Source of the DNA: Gari tellinella
Taxonomy: Eukaryota > Mollusca > Bivalvia > Cardiida > Psammobiidae
Assembly: GCA_922989275.2 (NCBI GenBank)
Contig: OV277871.1
Coordinates: forward strand, 5,580,001 to 5,644,000
Length of the DNA stretch: 64,000 nt
Reading direction: 5' to 3'
Both the position numbers and the translations under genes were made by a program. Position 1 is the stretch's first letter; each line of letters starts with the position of its first letter. Under the pieces are notes generated by a model. That model saw nothing but the letters and a program-made list of their open reading frames with translations, did not search any database and was not told the DNA's origin. This document shows, piece by piece, positions 19,801 to 29,839 of the stretch.

Positions 19801-22800
19801 CGCTGTTCTTTCCCAGTAAACGCTTTTACGCTAAAAGTACTATTTCCAGTGCAAACAGTTTGGAGCCTGATCAGACGCCGGATAAACACGGCGTCTGATC
19901 AGGCTTCTAACTGTTTGCCACTCAGATAACAATGAAAAGTCAGAATTGTCAAAAAAGTGTCCTAATCTGCATTTTAGTGTTTTACGTTAGAGTGTAAACA
20001 GGAAAGAATAACGTTTTCTCCACTGTAGCAGAGGGGATCATCTCGGTCTAATAAACTGAAAACATTCCCTATGACAAATATGCCCTAGAACCACAACAAA
20101 GGTAGAGGAACAGACCGCCTAATAAATACAGGTCTGACTGTAAATCAAACCTGTGGTACATGATAAACATGTTTTCCTAAATCAACCCTTTACTCCATTG
20201 ATACTCATGTTAACACATTTAATTTATTCCTTCACTCTTGAAAGTAAATAGTTTTAATTTTATACAGTCATGAATATGCATAATAAAAATCCTTTATCTA
20301 AGCAGACTGTACATAGTTTAAGCAGACTGGAAGTAAAGCAGAATGAATCCTGCTTTAATTTCATCCTGTTTTATGCAACCATGTCTCTTCAATACTTAAA
20401 ATAAGCTATGGAGTAAAGTGTTAAATATCTCTTGCAATTATTGGGTTGCAACATACCAGCCGTTTATTATGAAACTTGGTAATCATTGTCAACTTTTACA
20501 GTCAATCTTGTATTAAGCGATCACTCTATTGAATACCCATATTTTGTCTGGTATTGAGCTTTCTGTTTAATGCAGGATAAAACTAATTCAGAATGCTTCA
20601 GTAGGAGTGTTTTCTTCACTATTTCTACCCGGAGTTAATTAGTCTAGTGTCATAATGAAGAGGTATGCAGACTGATTCGCAAGGTGGTTGCTTTATACAA
20701 GATTGACTGTATTTTTCACATTTCTTGCTGGAGAATATTGTTTATCTTGCAGAAAATAATTTGTAAAACAGACAGTAGCTATTAAATTGACATTTTTGTG
20801 AATTCCACAACTATTTGCAAATGACTGCATGTTTTATCAAAAAACTTCAATTTTCCTTGATTTTACTTCCCCACAAATGTTGACCCCTCTCAAACACAAT
20901 TTCATTTTTCTCAAGTTACATGAGGTCAACCCTCCTAATTTGTTTTTTATTTTGTTCTAGAGACATGGTAGATAATTTTAAGTGTAGTCAGTATGAATGC
21001 CCCTGCCTAATTTTTGTAAAAATCTCAGTTTTGCTAAAACGTAAAAAATGATTTTTGAGAAAAAATTGACTCATAAATGATTTTTTCCGAAATATAAGAG
21101 ATTTTTTTAATGTATTATGCAAAATATTTAATTGTTCTGCTTGTATTTGTATACAACAATGTCTTAGGTATAAATGCATGAATAAATTTTGATCTTTTTA
21201 TTAATATTTGTAATTTTTTATCCTCGGAAAGAAAAAAGAGGGGTAGTCATTTCAGGACGTTTTTTGAAAAGTAGGGTAACAAGACAAAAATATCCATAAA
21301 TTCAGTTATATGAGGTCAAAATTCTTTTAACTCTGGAAAATGATGTAGAATTGGATACTGAATGAAATGGTGTATATTTTTTGCGGATTCGTTTCGATAG
21401 GTGTTACCCATCGAAAACCTTAACTCTTTCCTCCCTGAAACTTTAAATGGACAATTCCAGTTTCAATTTTTGTCTAGTCCATTTCTGACTTTTAAGAGAT
21501 GTTTTGTCAATTTTGGCAATACTGACAAACAGTGAAGACCCTGATCAGAGGGCTCCTTTCGGAGCCCTCTGATCTGGGCCTTCACTGTTTGCACAGGACA
21601 AGTGTACTATTCTCATGTACACTGTTTGAAAAGACGCATATATGCGGGACTAGGGTTCAAAGGGTTAAGGTATTTAAGAATATCATTCATAAGGAATACA
21701 AAACATATTGTTGAACGAAGCCAGCTCTATCTGATATTTTCCAGGGCCCCGTTTCATAAAACATCTTACGACAAATGTTGTCGTAAGTCAAAACTTTAAA
21801 ATACATTTAATCTCTGATTTCGCTATCTAATCCTGTCATGTGATATCTTTTGGAATCGTCTTTTCAAGACGATTCCAAAAAGATGTCCAAGACAGGATTA
21901 GTTGGAGAAATAAATAATAATTGAGAGTTTTATAATCTGACTTACGACAACATTTGTCGTACGAAGTTTTATGGAACGGGCCCCGGATCCCTAAAATACG
22001 ATGCAGTAACAGCCTTTCGCCCACTAAACTTATCGCAAAATTTCCGGGCACCGGTACTACATGTAGCACTCTTAGTGAAAAGAAAGCAGAATGACGAAAT
22101 TGGCATTTAGCAAAATGGCATAATAGCATATAGCAAGTGGCAAATTAGCAATTGACATTTAGCAACTGACAAAAAGCAATTCGCATCTGGCAACTGGCAT
22201 GTCCCGACCCGCATTCCATAAATCAATTTGAAAACAAAATAATTGTTTTTACTTTCAGGACCTGTGTCAAGTATAGTCGTCGATAGGTTTAGTTGCCGGT
22301 TTTCCATAGTTACAGGAGCCATTTTACTAGTATTCTCTGGAGTTTCCAGTGCTTTTGTGAACAATTTAAACTGGTTGTTCGTGACGTTCGGGCTAATTGG
22401 AGGTATGGCTATATCTGGGAGTGGTTTTTACTCATAATCAACATAATCTGTTGCTACTAGCTTCTCAATCAAATAACTTAAGCCACATTAACCCAATGCT
22501 GTAATAGCGTCTGTTACAATAGTTATAAAGCGTTTAACCCATTACCCCATAGCTTGTTTCTAGTATTGAATATAGGTGGTCACTTAAAGCAGGTTGAAAG
22601 TAAAGCAGAATGCGCATTAAGGCGCATTCTGCTTTACTTTTAGCCTGCTTTAAGCTACCATCTATTAGAATATAGAAATTATTTGTTATGATACATATTC
22701 AAGACTAGATAAATTTGAACTATTTTCTTCAGTGGAGGAATGAATTAGAGGCGTTAAAAGGCGTATTTATGGGGTAATGGGTTAAGATGAGTCAGAGACC

Positions 22801-25800
22801 GTACTTAAGATTTTGATAGGTCATATTTGAGACAGATGTCGAGTTTATCCAGGTAATACGTGTACTAGCGAAGTCGCACATGCATCGAAAAGGGTTAAAG
22901 GATGGCATTTAGATATGCAAATATCAGATTTGAAAAATTTAAATCGCCATTTTTAGTATCATGGAAGATTTGTATATACATGTATCACATGGTCTTGTAT
23001 ACTAACCAAGATATTGGAAATTAACTGATATACATTATAGCTTTTGTGCACTTAACGTCACTTAAACCTTTCGTGGTGACTACTCGTTACAATCGTCATC
23101 AAGTAGCTATTTGAATAAGCATTATCGGCTTTGGTGAAGAATGGCATTTTTCTTATACCAGTCGAAACTCGATATCTCGAACATGTTTTACTCTCTCCTC
23201 TCTGAAATCTCAAATTGACAATTCTAGTTTTCAATATAGTCTAGTTCATTTTTTTTTTTACTTTTTTGGGTTGCCTTTTTCAATATATGTCAAAATGACA
23301 AACTGTGCAGACCCTTATCAGATGGCTCTTTAATGAGCCCTCTGATCAGGATCTACACTGTTTGGGTAGGACAAGTGTACTCCTCACAAGTACGCTGTTT
23401 GCATATGACACATACATGCGTGACTAGGGTTCAAAGAGTTAGGTAAAACTTATTCATATTTCTTCTACAGAATTTAAATAAATCGAGCTCGCTTTAGTCA
23501 AACATATACGTATTACAAATTTAAAAACTTTGCTCAGTCACGTTTCAACTTTGAAAAACAGATACATTTGACTTCAGCGAGTTCAAGATAACGAGGCTCG
23601 ATGTACATTGTATATTCAAAATGTAAAATTATGTAATGTAACGAACAACTCTACTCAAACCATACACCTTTTGATTTCAAAGCAGAGCAACTATTTCTCT
23701 TGACACTCAATATGTTTCTTTTGTTCAATTTCAGGTATAGGAAATTCGCTTGTAAGTGTTCCATTCAGTGTGGTTCTTGCTTTTTACTTCGGTAAGAAGC
23801 GGAGTCTTGTAATCGCATTGTCTACCGCCGTCATCGGACTTGGCATGTTCATAGCATCCCCTATCGCTCTCTACCTCATTGACAACCTGTCTCTTGATGA
23901 AACATTTCTAGTCATCGCCGCTATCAACAGTCACCTCTGCATTGTTGGAATAATCTGCAAACCTTCTGTACGCGAAAGTGACATCCACTCCAAAGGAAGA
24001 GCTGCGAATATGGACAAACTCGCTGAACGAGACAAACTATTAAGAAATAAAACCAAAAGGGATGCCATTACACAGTGTTTTAATAAAATATTGAGAGAAA
24101 CACATTTTAGCATCTTAACAAATTCCTCTTTTTTATTTTTTGTAATAAGCACTTTAACGTGGAACGTGACGTTATCAATTTGTTTACTTCATTTTCCGAA
24201 TTACGCATCCATTCTCGGTGCCACTGATATTGAAATAACCGTACTAATGACTTGTCTCAGTATAAGTAACACTTGTGGCAGATTCTTAGCGGCATTGTTG
24301 GTTGTGAAATCTAATTTAGATATATTGTTGCTTCACGCAGTGCTCTTGTGTATTCTTGGTGTGGCAGCTGCAATATACCCATTATACAGTGTTTTTGAAC
24401 TGGCAAAATATGTGTTTGCTGTGATGGTTGGTTTGCTGACTGGTGCACCGAATTCATTAATGACTCCTATCACAATAAACACTGTTGGCGTCGAGAATCT
24501 TTCCGCCGCCCATGGTCAGGAGTACTTTTTCTGTGGAATAGGGTTCCTGGCAGGACCTCCTATAGCAGGTATTTAAGAAATGAACCGATTTTGTTCGGAT
24601 TTTAAGCGAAATAAACGACAGAAAAGTATCGACAAATTCCATGAATCGGGCTAGCGTTTCATGATTAATTTGCCGATCATTTTTGTCGTTTATTTCGCTA
24701 ACGCCGAAAAAATCTGTTCATTACTTTATTTACATTGTATTTGCTGTTATTTTTAATATTAACTAATTTTATCAGTATGCAAGTATGTTTAATCCATATT
24801 AGAGGTTGTTAACACGAATAATGTGTTTTGTGAAAGGAACAACCATAACTGCATTACTGAAGTTGCGTACGTTTGAACGCAACAAAGTATGTTCCACTCT
24901 ACATAAGCACTTTAGAATCTCATTAAATTTGACAGTTTGGCGCGAAAATAAAGAAGAATTTAGTCGATAATCATGATTTCCGCTAATAGGAAGGCATACG
25001 TCGGTTAGGAAGCATATCTAAAACATCCGCCAACTGTATGCTGTCCTACTTATTGACAATCCTGACTTTTCATTTTAACCTGAGTGGCAAACAGTTTGGA
25101 GCCTGGCTCCAAACTGTTTGCAGTGGAAATAAACGTTTTAGCGTAAACGCGTTTATCACATAATTTGCGGTCTGGGAGTTGCATAAAGCGATTGTATAAA
25201 TATCGTAATCCACTAGTGGAATATCGTTTTTTGGGCTCCGGCCTAACTTGTTCGTCCATAAGCGCTGCATGTAGCGGGGTGCCAAATGACGTCATTTACT
25301 ATGACGTTAACGTAAACAACGTAACGTTTGGCGGAAAATCTATATAGCGTAGGGTCTACAAACTACGGCTTCAAATCAATTTAATAGGTGCTTGAACTTG
25401 TAATGTGATAAATAGACACATAAACTCGTTGACTTAAATGAATATGACGCTCGCCAAGGCTCGAGTCATATTATTTTAGTCAACTCGTTTATTAAAAATG
25501 ATAAATAATGAACACTCATACAATATCCTCTATTTATTGGGAAAGAATAACACATTCTACACTGTAAATACAGGTCTTATACCGTAGTACACACCAGCAA
25601 AATCTGTAATAATTCGCCATATTAACAGACTTGGGACCTTTTTGAAAGGTACTTGTGATGAACGACATAATTGGTTCTAATTTTATTTTACAGGTTTATT
25701 ATTTGAGTACACCGGGTCATATAGAAACAGTTTCATATTCGCAGGTTTGTAACAAACATTTATTTTATATGCAACAGTTTACTCCTTCATTGTAAGCCCC

Positions 25801-28009
25801 ACTACTTTTACTTTTGGAAACAGATTAGAATCAAAGTTTTGACATTCATATCGATGTGGTGTAACACACATATCTTAACCGTTCCTATTAACACAGCAAA
25901 CAGCTATAATGCCTATTTAAAAACTGTAACAACTAAATTAGGGACCTGGCAGGGCAGATTTTTGATGAGGATCATTGCATTTCAACTTTCATCGTTTTAT
26001 TATCGGTATTTACCGTTTTCGTCTGTCATTTCTTCTCAACGTTACATGTAAGTGGATATTTTGACAAAGGAATATAATGACAAGTGACAAACAGTTTGTA
26101 TCCAGATTAATCCCCCCCCCCCCCCCCTATAACAACTCCCTCCGAAATATTCACGCAATCTTTGTCTCCCATTGAGTGTTGTTGTAGAGAGGTAACACTG
26201 TATATAACCTTTTCACGTTGATATGGGTGCAGGCATAAATTGTGTTTCTCCATGTTTAAGGGTGTATCAATGTCATGAATTTAAGAAATTTTCAAAGTAT
26301 ATGAAAACACTTTATGATGGTTTTGTATTGAAGAGCAATTTAAGATGAATGAAAAAATAGAAAAAAATATACATTTTGGTGAACAACAGTTGGCTCCACG
26401 GCCATGTAAAATTTACCCCACCCACTTTCTCTTATTTTGTCCTTTTCAAACAGCCCGCTTCAATAAAATCCATTTTAAATGAACACAAATATTATAATTT
26501 GGTTTTGTGTTATTTATGTCCTATCTATGGTAGTATTTCTTCATACAAAAACTAATTTAAGAGAAAACAGGCACCAAATGTGAAATTTATAAAGCTCTTA
26601 ATATCTTCGATATGGTACCTTTTTGTAAATTTTGTAAGGGGAGATAACTCTTTTTACTTTAATAACTCAACATTGTCAACACTGACCTTTCAATTTCTAT
26701 TCATATTTTGAACTGCCATAGCATTGGCTTTCATTTAGTAGAATATAAGAAAAAGTTTAATACTAGAACTATTTCATTTTCAAACTTTTTTACTTTTTTT
26801 TCATAAAATAAAAAATCTAACAAAATCATGCCCTATAAAAAGCATATTTTTGATATTCGAGGATCCATATTGTTCAAACCTAGTGCCTGCTTTGTCTAAA
26901 TTTGGTTTCTATATGTGAAAATACCACCATAGACATGAAATAAATAATGAAAACCCAAATTACCATGTTTGTTTTGTTTTGAAATAGATTTTACCGCAGC
27001 TTGTACTCTGAATGGGTAAAATTTGAGAGAATATGTCCAAATTTGACATACCTTTTACAAATCGCTGTAGCTCAAAAAAAGGACACCACCCCATACTTTT
27101 TTCCCATTTTTCCATTCATCATAAATAGCTCTTCCAAAAATACAATGATAGAAAAAAAGTTTGATACTTTGAAAAAATCGCTTATGGGTTGGATACACCC
27201 TTAAAGTATCGGACAATAACGATATAATATTGAACGGTTCCTTTCACCCCTAAAATCAAATGTGAATTAGATTATCTTTGCCAAAGGTTAGCTCCGCCCT
27301 GCCAGTTAAAAAAACGGTCTATACATGTAACCATTATCTCGTCACACTATCGTCTGCTTTTAAATTGTTGTCTGCAGAATGTTTAAGATTATGTATGTTT
27401 TAACCTAAGCCCAGTATTAAACAGTTTGCATTAAGATCAGTGGCCGCGTTACGCGGCTACTGAGAACATGCTTATATATATGCTTGTCTGACTCAACTCA
27501 AACGCTTTACAAGCATGAGGCTTGATCTGAGAAGAATCGTTTGTACAGTGGAGAACATGTTATTCTTTCCAATAAACGCGTTTGCGCTAAAACTATTATT
27601 TCCATTGCAAAACGTTTGGAGCCAGATAAGACGCCGGGTTACCCGGCGTCTGATCAGGCCTCAAACTGTTTGCCACAAATAATCAGAAATGTCAAAAAAA
27701 TGGTTACTCTGTACATTTTAGCGGTTTGCGTTTGTGTTTCGTTTGCGTTTAAACGGGAAAAAATAACGTTTTCTCCACTGTATATACGAGTGTTCTCGTT
27801 GTAGGCATTCAAAGAGTTTAGGTTTGCTTTTCTTTGTATTGACAGGTTGTATCAATATAGTTGGAGGAGTATTAGCGATAGCTGCACGCTTCACAATGAA
27901 CAAAACAGACGCAATTGGAGATTCCCTACCAAACACACTATATATTGACGTTGATAACACAGGGGACACAACCGAACAATTATTAGAAAATAAACAAAAA
28001 GTCACTTGA
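16695..28009 (+). CDS. Gene A: SLC16 monocarboxylate-transporter-like protein, five exons
   Basis: Exons 16695-16890, 22259-22402, 23735-24568, 25694-25744 and 27846-28009 join in phase 1 with GT-AG borders to 1,389 bases (462 residues plus stop), the usual length of SLC16 proteins with 12 membrane helices. The N-terminal DDGCWKWVVMVAVY matches the SLC16 'DGGWGWVV' signature. PVSSIVVDRFSCR and the helix-5 motif YFGKKRSLVIALSTAVIGLG match the 'YFxKRRxLAxGxAxxGxxxG' signature. A charged loop after KPS (residues about 230-280) separates the two six-helix halves. The helix-8 GR arginine is kept (NTCGR), but the Asp four residues before it in proton-coupled MCT1-4 is Asn here, so lactate transport is not implied. 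Known family role: plasma membrane carriers of small organic acids or related solutes. Substrate unknown. Gene B is a paralogue. Confidence 0.88.
17131..17247. repeat. Inverted repeat element, GCTTGAG type
   Basis: TATAAAGGCGCTTGAGATGA and TTAAGCTTTTGATTGGT pair with ATCAATCAAAAGCTTCTCAA and GCGTTTACAAGCATGAG. Similar elements lie at 32870-32990 and, partially, at 27470-27520. Confidence 0.55.
17363..17420 (+). repeat. Short-period GCCATTTGCC repeat
   Basis: GGACATGCCAATTGCCATTT then GCTTAATTGCCATTTGCC. It is the inverse of the degenerate GGCAATTRGCATTT repeats at 18365-18485 and 22087-22205. Confidence 0.45.
17522..17882 (+). repeat. M7 MITE (core alpha)
   Basis: Ends TACAGCGCTCCCTTTCTACA and GTAGAGAGGGAACGCTGTA. 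The palindrome at 17619-17685 has arms TTTGCAAACAGCTTGAATCC and AGATCAGACGCCGCG: the G:C and A:T differences from the M1 core are present on both arms. The right side shares GCAGACGACAATTTTAAGCA with M2. Confidence 0.8.
17956..18322 (-). repeat. M8 element, copy 1
   Basis: Begins with a hairpin, GTGCTCATTATTTATCATTT to AAATGATAAATAATGAGCAC (17951-18043), and runs through TTTTCCGCCAAAACGTGACG to GACCGCAGATTATGTG. The inverse copy is at 25157-25534. The ends do not match each other, so it is not a simple TIR element. Confidence 0.6.
18365..18485. repeat. Degenerate GGCAATTAGCAT short-period repeat
   Basis: ATTTTAGCAACTGGCAAGAG, TTGGCAATAAGCATAAAGCA and similar blocks end in CAATTGACATGTCC, which inverts the GGACATGCCAATTG at 17363. 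Confidence 0.4.
18481..19340. repeat. Foldback element, ~860 bp
   Basis: Outer arms: CCACAGGTACTTGATACATA-CATCTAGATCTA at 18488 is mirrored by TAGATCTAGATG-TATGTGTCAAGTACCTGTGG ending 19332. Inner arms: GCCACAGTACGTGAATTATA through AGTTTTATGTCGTTTTCACG (18747-18810) return at 19210-19275. C-runs in the left arm face a G-run in the right arm. The loop of about 380 bp has no gene. Confidence 0.7.
19402..19498. repeat. Inverted repeat with ~22-bp arms
   Basis: CGGGCCCCGACACGATTGCT (from 19406) pairs with AGCAATCGTGTCGGGGCCCT (from 19476). The inner part GAGAAAAAAA-TCGATATACTTC-GTTTTTTTCTC extends the stem. Confidence 0.7.
19787..20027 (+). repeat. M1 MITE (core alpha)
   Basis: Ends TACAGTGGAGAAAACGCTGT and ACGTTTTCTCCACTGTA. 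The core at 19853-19917 has TAAACA in its loop. Confidence 0.8.
20181..20424 (+). repeat. M3 MITE, decayed core
   Basis: Starts TCAACCCTTTACTCC and ends GGAGTAAAGTGTTAA. The palindrome centre is deleted (AAAGCAGAATGAATCCTGCT). Confidence 0.55.
20425..21419. other. Stretch without recognised gene
   Basis: Within gene A intron 1. AT-rich. A decayed M3-like fragment (TAATGCAGGATAAAACTAAT) lies near 20570. No other family was recognised. Confidence 0.35.
21420..21667 (+). repeat. M4 MITE
   Basis: Ends TTAACTCTTTCCTCC and TTCAAAGGGTTAA. A perfect central palindrome lies at 21525-21595 (CAGTGAAGACCCTGATCAGA, GGGCTCC and return; the right arm reads GGGCCTTCACTG). Confidence 0.75.
21744..21984 (+). 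repeat. M5 MITE
   Basis: Ends GGGCCCCGTTTCATAAAAC and TTTTATGGAACGGGCCCC, then ACGACAAATGTTGTCGTAAG, itself palindromic and repeated inverted near the right end. The centre GGAATCGTCTT/AAGACGATTCC is also a palindrome, so most of the element can fold back. Confidence 0.75.
22087..22205. repeat. Degenerate short-period repeat next to exon 2 of gene A
   Basis: Blocks such as TTGGCATTTAGCAAAATGGC, ATAGCAAGTGGCAAATTAGC and CAACTGGCATGTCCCGACCC repeat every 9-11 bases. It ends about 55 bp before the exon 2 acceptor. Confidence 0.5.
22259..22402 (+). CDS. Gene A exon 2
   Basis: TTTCAG|GA ... GGAG|GTATGG, 144 bases, phase 1 at both ends. Encodes PVSSIVVDRFSCR and helix 3 to GLIG. The same length as gene B exon 2. 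Confidence 0.85.
22533..22785 (-). repeat. M3 MITE (core beta)
   Basis: Ends TTAACCCATTACCCCATAGC and GGGGTAATGGGTTAA. A perfect palindrome lies at 22578-22651 (AAAGCAGGTTGAAAGTAAAG). Opposite orientation to the copy at 15185. Confidence 0.8.
23187..23442 (+). repeat. M4 MITE, decayed
   Basis: Begins TTTACTCTCTCCTCTCTG and ends TTCAAAGAGTTA. The core at 23298-23364 reads ACAAACTGTGCAGACCCTTA, TCAGATGGCTC and returns. Confidence 0.65.
23735..24568 (+). CDS. Gene A exon 3 (main exon)
   Basis: TTTCAG|GTATAGG to GCAG|GTATTT, 834 bases. Encodes helices 4-11, including the YFGKKR motif and the central cytoplasmic loop, ending AGPPIAG. The loop is three residues longer than in gene B. Confidence 0.88.
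24575..24725. repeat. Inverted repeat just after gene A exon 3
   Basis: ATGAACCGATTTTGTTCGGA and AGCGAAATAAACGACAGAAA pair with TTTGTCGTTTATTTCGCTAA and GAAAAAATCTGTTCATTA. It starts within seven bases of the splice donor. Confidence 0.65.
25050..25566 (-). repeat. M1 MITE split by an M8 insertion
   Basis: 25050-25156 carries a shortened core alpha (AAACAGTTTGGAGCCTGGCT) and GTTTTAGCGTAAACGCGTTT. The missing right end (TTTATTGGGAAAGAATAACA to CACTGTA) resumes at 25530. TTTAT flanks the insertion on both sides. Confidence 0.65.
25157..25530 (+). repeat. M8 element, copy 2
   Basis: Starts CACATAATTTGCGGTCTGGG and shares with copy 1 (17956) the blocks AAATATCGTAATCCACTAGT, GACGTCATTTACTATGACGT and AAATGATAAATAATGAACAC. 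The hairpin ACGAGTT-type arm near its end encloses ATGACGCTCGCCAAGGCTCG. Confidence 0.65.
25694..25744 (+). CDS. Gene A exon 4 (51 bases)
   Basis: ACAG|GTTTATTATTTGAG to GCAG|GTTTGT. Encodes LLFEYTGSYRNSFIFA, the short loop between helices 11 and 12. It is identical in length and nearly identical in sequence to gene B exon 4. Confidence 0.82.
26075..26203 (+). repeat. M7 MITE, right half
   Basis: GTGACAAACAGTTTGTATCC then a run of about 16 C, then AACAACTCCCTCCGAAATAT to GTAGAGAGGTAACACTGTA. Confidence 0.5.
26257..27205. repeat. Foldback element flanked by TTAA, ~945 bp
   Basis: Ends TTAAGGGTGTATCAA and TTGGATACACCCTTAA. An inner left arm GTTATTTATGTCCTATCTAT-GGTAGTATTT (26507) is matched in inverse at 26918-26960 (AAATACCACCATAGACATGA-AATAAATAATG). 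TTAA is at both outer borders. Small open frames inside are not convincing. Confidence 0.6.
27340..27525. repeat. Decayed M2 right half and GCTTGAG-type fragment
   Basis: CACACTATCGTCTGCTTTTA, AAATTGTTGTCTGCAGAATG and CAGTTTGCATTAAGATCAGT-GGCCGCGTTACGCGGC resemble M2 in reverse. 27470-27520 (CTCAAACGCTTTACAAGCAT) resembles the element at 17131. Confidence 0.4.
27543..27782 (+). repeat. M1 MITE (core alpha)
   Basis: Ends TACAGTGGAGAACATGTTAT and ACGTTTTCTCCACTGTA. The core lies at 27608-27674. It lies 63 bp before exon 5 of gene A. Confidence 0.8.
27846..28009 (+). CDS. Gene A exon 5
   Basis: GACAG|GTTGTATC to the TGA at 28007-28009. Encodes helix 12 (INIVGGVLAIAARF) and a 33-residue acidic tail ending TTEQLLENKQKVT. 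Confidence 0.85.
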
Positions 28010-28091
28010 TATCTCGTACTCGCATACAATGACATGACCAACAATTAGTGCCTATATACAGACATTTGGGACTTAAGAAATAAAAATAAAT

Positions 28092-28163
28092 AGTGACAAA
28101 CAATTTGCATTCTTATCAGACGTTGAGTTACGCGGCGTCTGATCAGGATCCAAACTATTTGCA
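28092..28163. repeat. Isolated core alpha hairpin
   Basis: GTGACAAACAATTTGCATTC, ATCAGACGTTGAGTTACGCG and GCGTCTGATCAGGATCCAAA form an imperfect core alpha with M2-like loop. TIRs are not clear; it follows the stop of gene A by about 85 bp. Confidence 0.5.
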
Positions 28164-28209
28164 AATCACCATCTTATTCAGAATAAGGAAGTTAACACTG
28201 TTTATTAGA

Positions 28210-29470
28210 ACAAGAGCCCAACGGGCTCTAAGGCGCTCACCAGAAAACAGAGTTCCCAGATTTAACTAGACTTACCACTAAAGGTGAGTATACCCCACTA
28301 GCACCTTGTCACAAGAAGCAAATGTGTCAGGATGATGCTGATGTGTGTACCCCATAAGAAGAGGGTTCATAAGCATTTTCTATGATTTGACCGTATGACC
28401 TACATGTACCTGACATAACTCATATTCATACATTACCTAGATTTTGTCAAGGTGATTACTTTGAGCAAGTTCTGAGAATTTGGTGCTTAAAATATGGCCC
28501 CTAAAGTGTTAAAGGCATTTTTCATGACTTGACCTACTGACCTACTGTTTATTCAGGCATAACCCATATTCAAAATTGACCTAGATTTTGTCAAGGTGAT
28601 CAACCTAAATTAGTTTCATGAAGTAGGGCAAACGATGTGGGCCCTAGAATACTTTCAAGCTTTTCCCATAATTTGACCTACTGACCCACCTTTTGACACC
28701 CAGTAATCCATATTACTGCATTGCCTAGATTTTGTTAAGGTGATCATTCTGATTAAGTTTTATAAGATTATAGCTTAAGATATGTGTTTAGAAACGTTTC
28801 TATGTTTTGACCTACTGACCTACCTTTTGACCTTATGTAACCCATATTCACACTAAGGGTAGCTGTTGTTAAGATAATCATTCTAAGCAAGTTTTAAGAA
28901 GAATGGACTAAAAATATGGCGTCTTGAGTGGCAATGCGATTTGACCAACTAACCTACTGTATTGCCCGACATGACCTATATTCCAGTATGACCTAAAATT
29001 TAATCAAGGACATGACACTGACAATATCTCATATAGCTATAGCCAAAAATATGACTTTTAAAATGTTTTTAAACTTTTAATTCGATATTTCCGAACACGG
29101 AAATGACCACGCCCTCTTGGGACCATGTTATTTAACAACTTTCAACAACTTTTTAATTCTATCCAGTGAGAATCATTTTTGCGAAAACCAAACTGAAATC
29201 GGACCAGTAGCTTTGGAGAAGAAGATTTTTCTAGATATCGTGCACGTTTGCCATGACAATCACATAAATTACCCCACCCACAAACTTGAAACATCTTTTG
29301 ATTCACCCACCTAACTGATGCTTCTGATGACGGTCTGATGGTTACACTGGGGCTATTGGTTTCAGAGAAGAAGTCGTTTGCAATTGTTGTCAGACGGACA
29401 GGCATGCGACCGGACGCCGGACAGAGCGGTATCACAGCTCACCTGGAGAACTTTGTGCTCTGGTGGGCTA
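28210..29470 (+). repeat. Long dispersed repeat with ~144-bp internal units (mollusc type)
   Basis: Begins ACAAGAGCCCAACGGGCTCT then GGCGCTCACC, and ends GCTCACCTGGAGAACTTTGT-GCTCTGGTG. Internally, TTGACCTACTGACCTAC and CCTAGATTTTGTCAAGGTGA recur at about 28441, 28584 and 28729 (143-145 apart), then less clearly. Near the end come CAGACGGACAGGCATGC and GGACAGAGCGGTATCACAGC. From memory this architecture is common in mollusc genomes; not checked. Confidence 0.65.
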
Positions 29471-29639
29471 AATTTCAACATCATATATCGTCAATTTCAG
29501 TAATAAGATATTGTCACTGTAATGAAACATATTTTTTCTTTTCGGCTTGTCCCTTATCCAGCAGTAGATTATTCAGTGCTTCATCCTTACAACAATGCTT
29601 GCCGCTGTTCCCAAGAACAAGCAATTTTGATAGTGATTT

Positions 29640-29798
29640 TGATTGAGTGTGACACACAGATTATGTGGCGTAACGTGGCATCTAAAGTGGATTCTTTTGC
29701 AAATGTAAGCCAACTTCCCTCCATAAAACAACTCCCTCCGAACAACACACATAATATTTGTCTCCAATTGGGTGTTATTGTAAAGAGGGACAACTGTA
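29640..29798 (+). repeat. M7 MITE, right half
   Basis: TTATGTGGCGTAACGTGGCA, AGCCAACTTCCCTCCATAAA and AAAGAGGGACAACTGTA. Directly precedes a full M7 copy. Confidence 0.5.
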
Positions 29799-29839
29799 TC
29801 TTACATGTTTAAATCCAAACCAGACGTTAATAATTTAAA

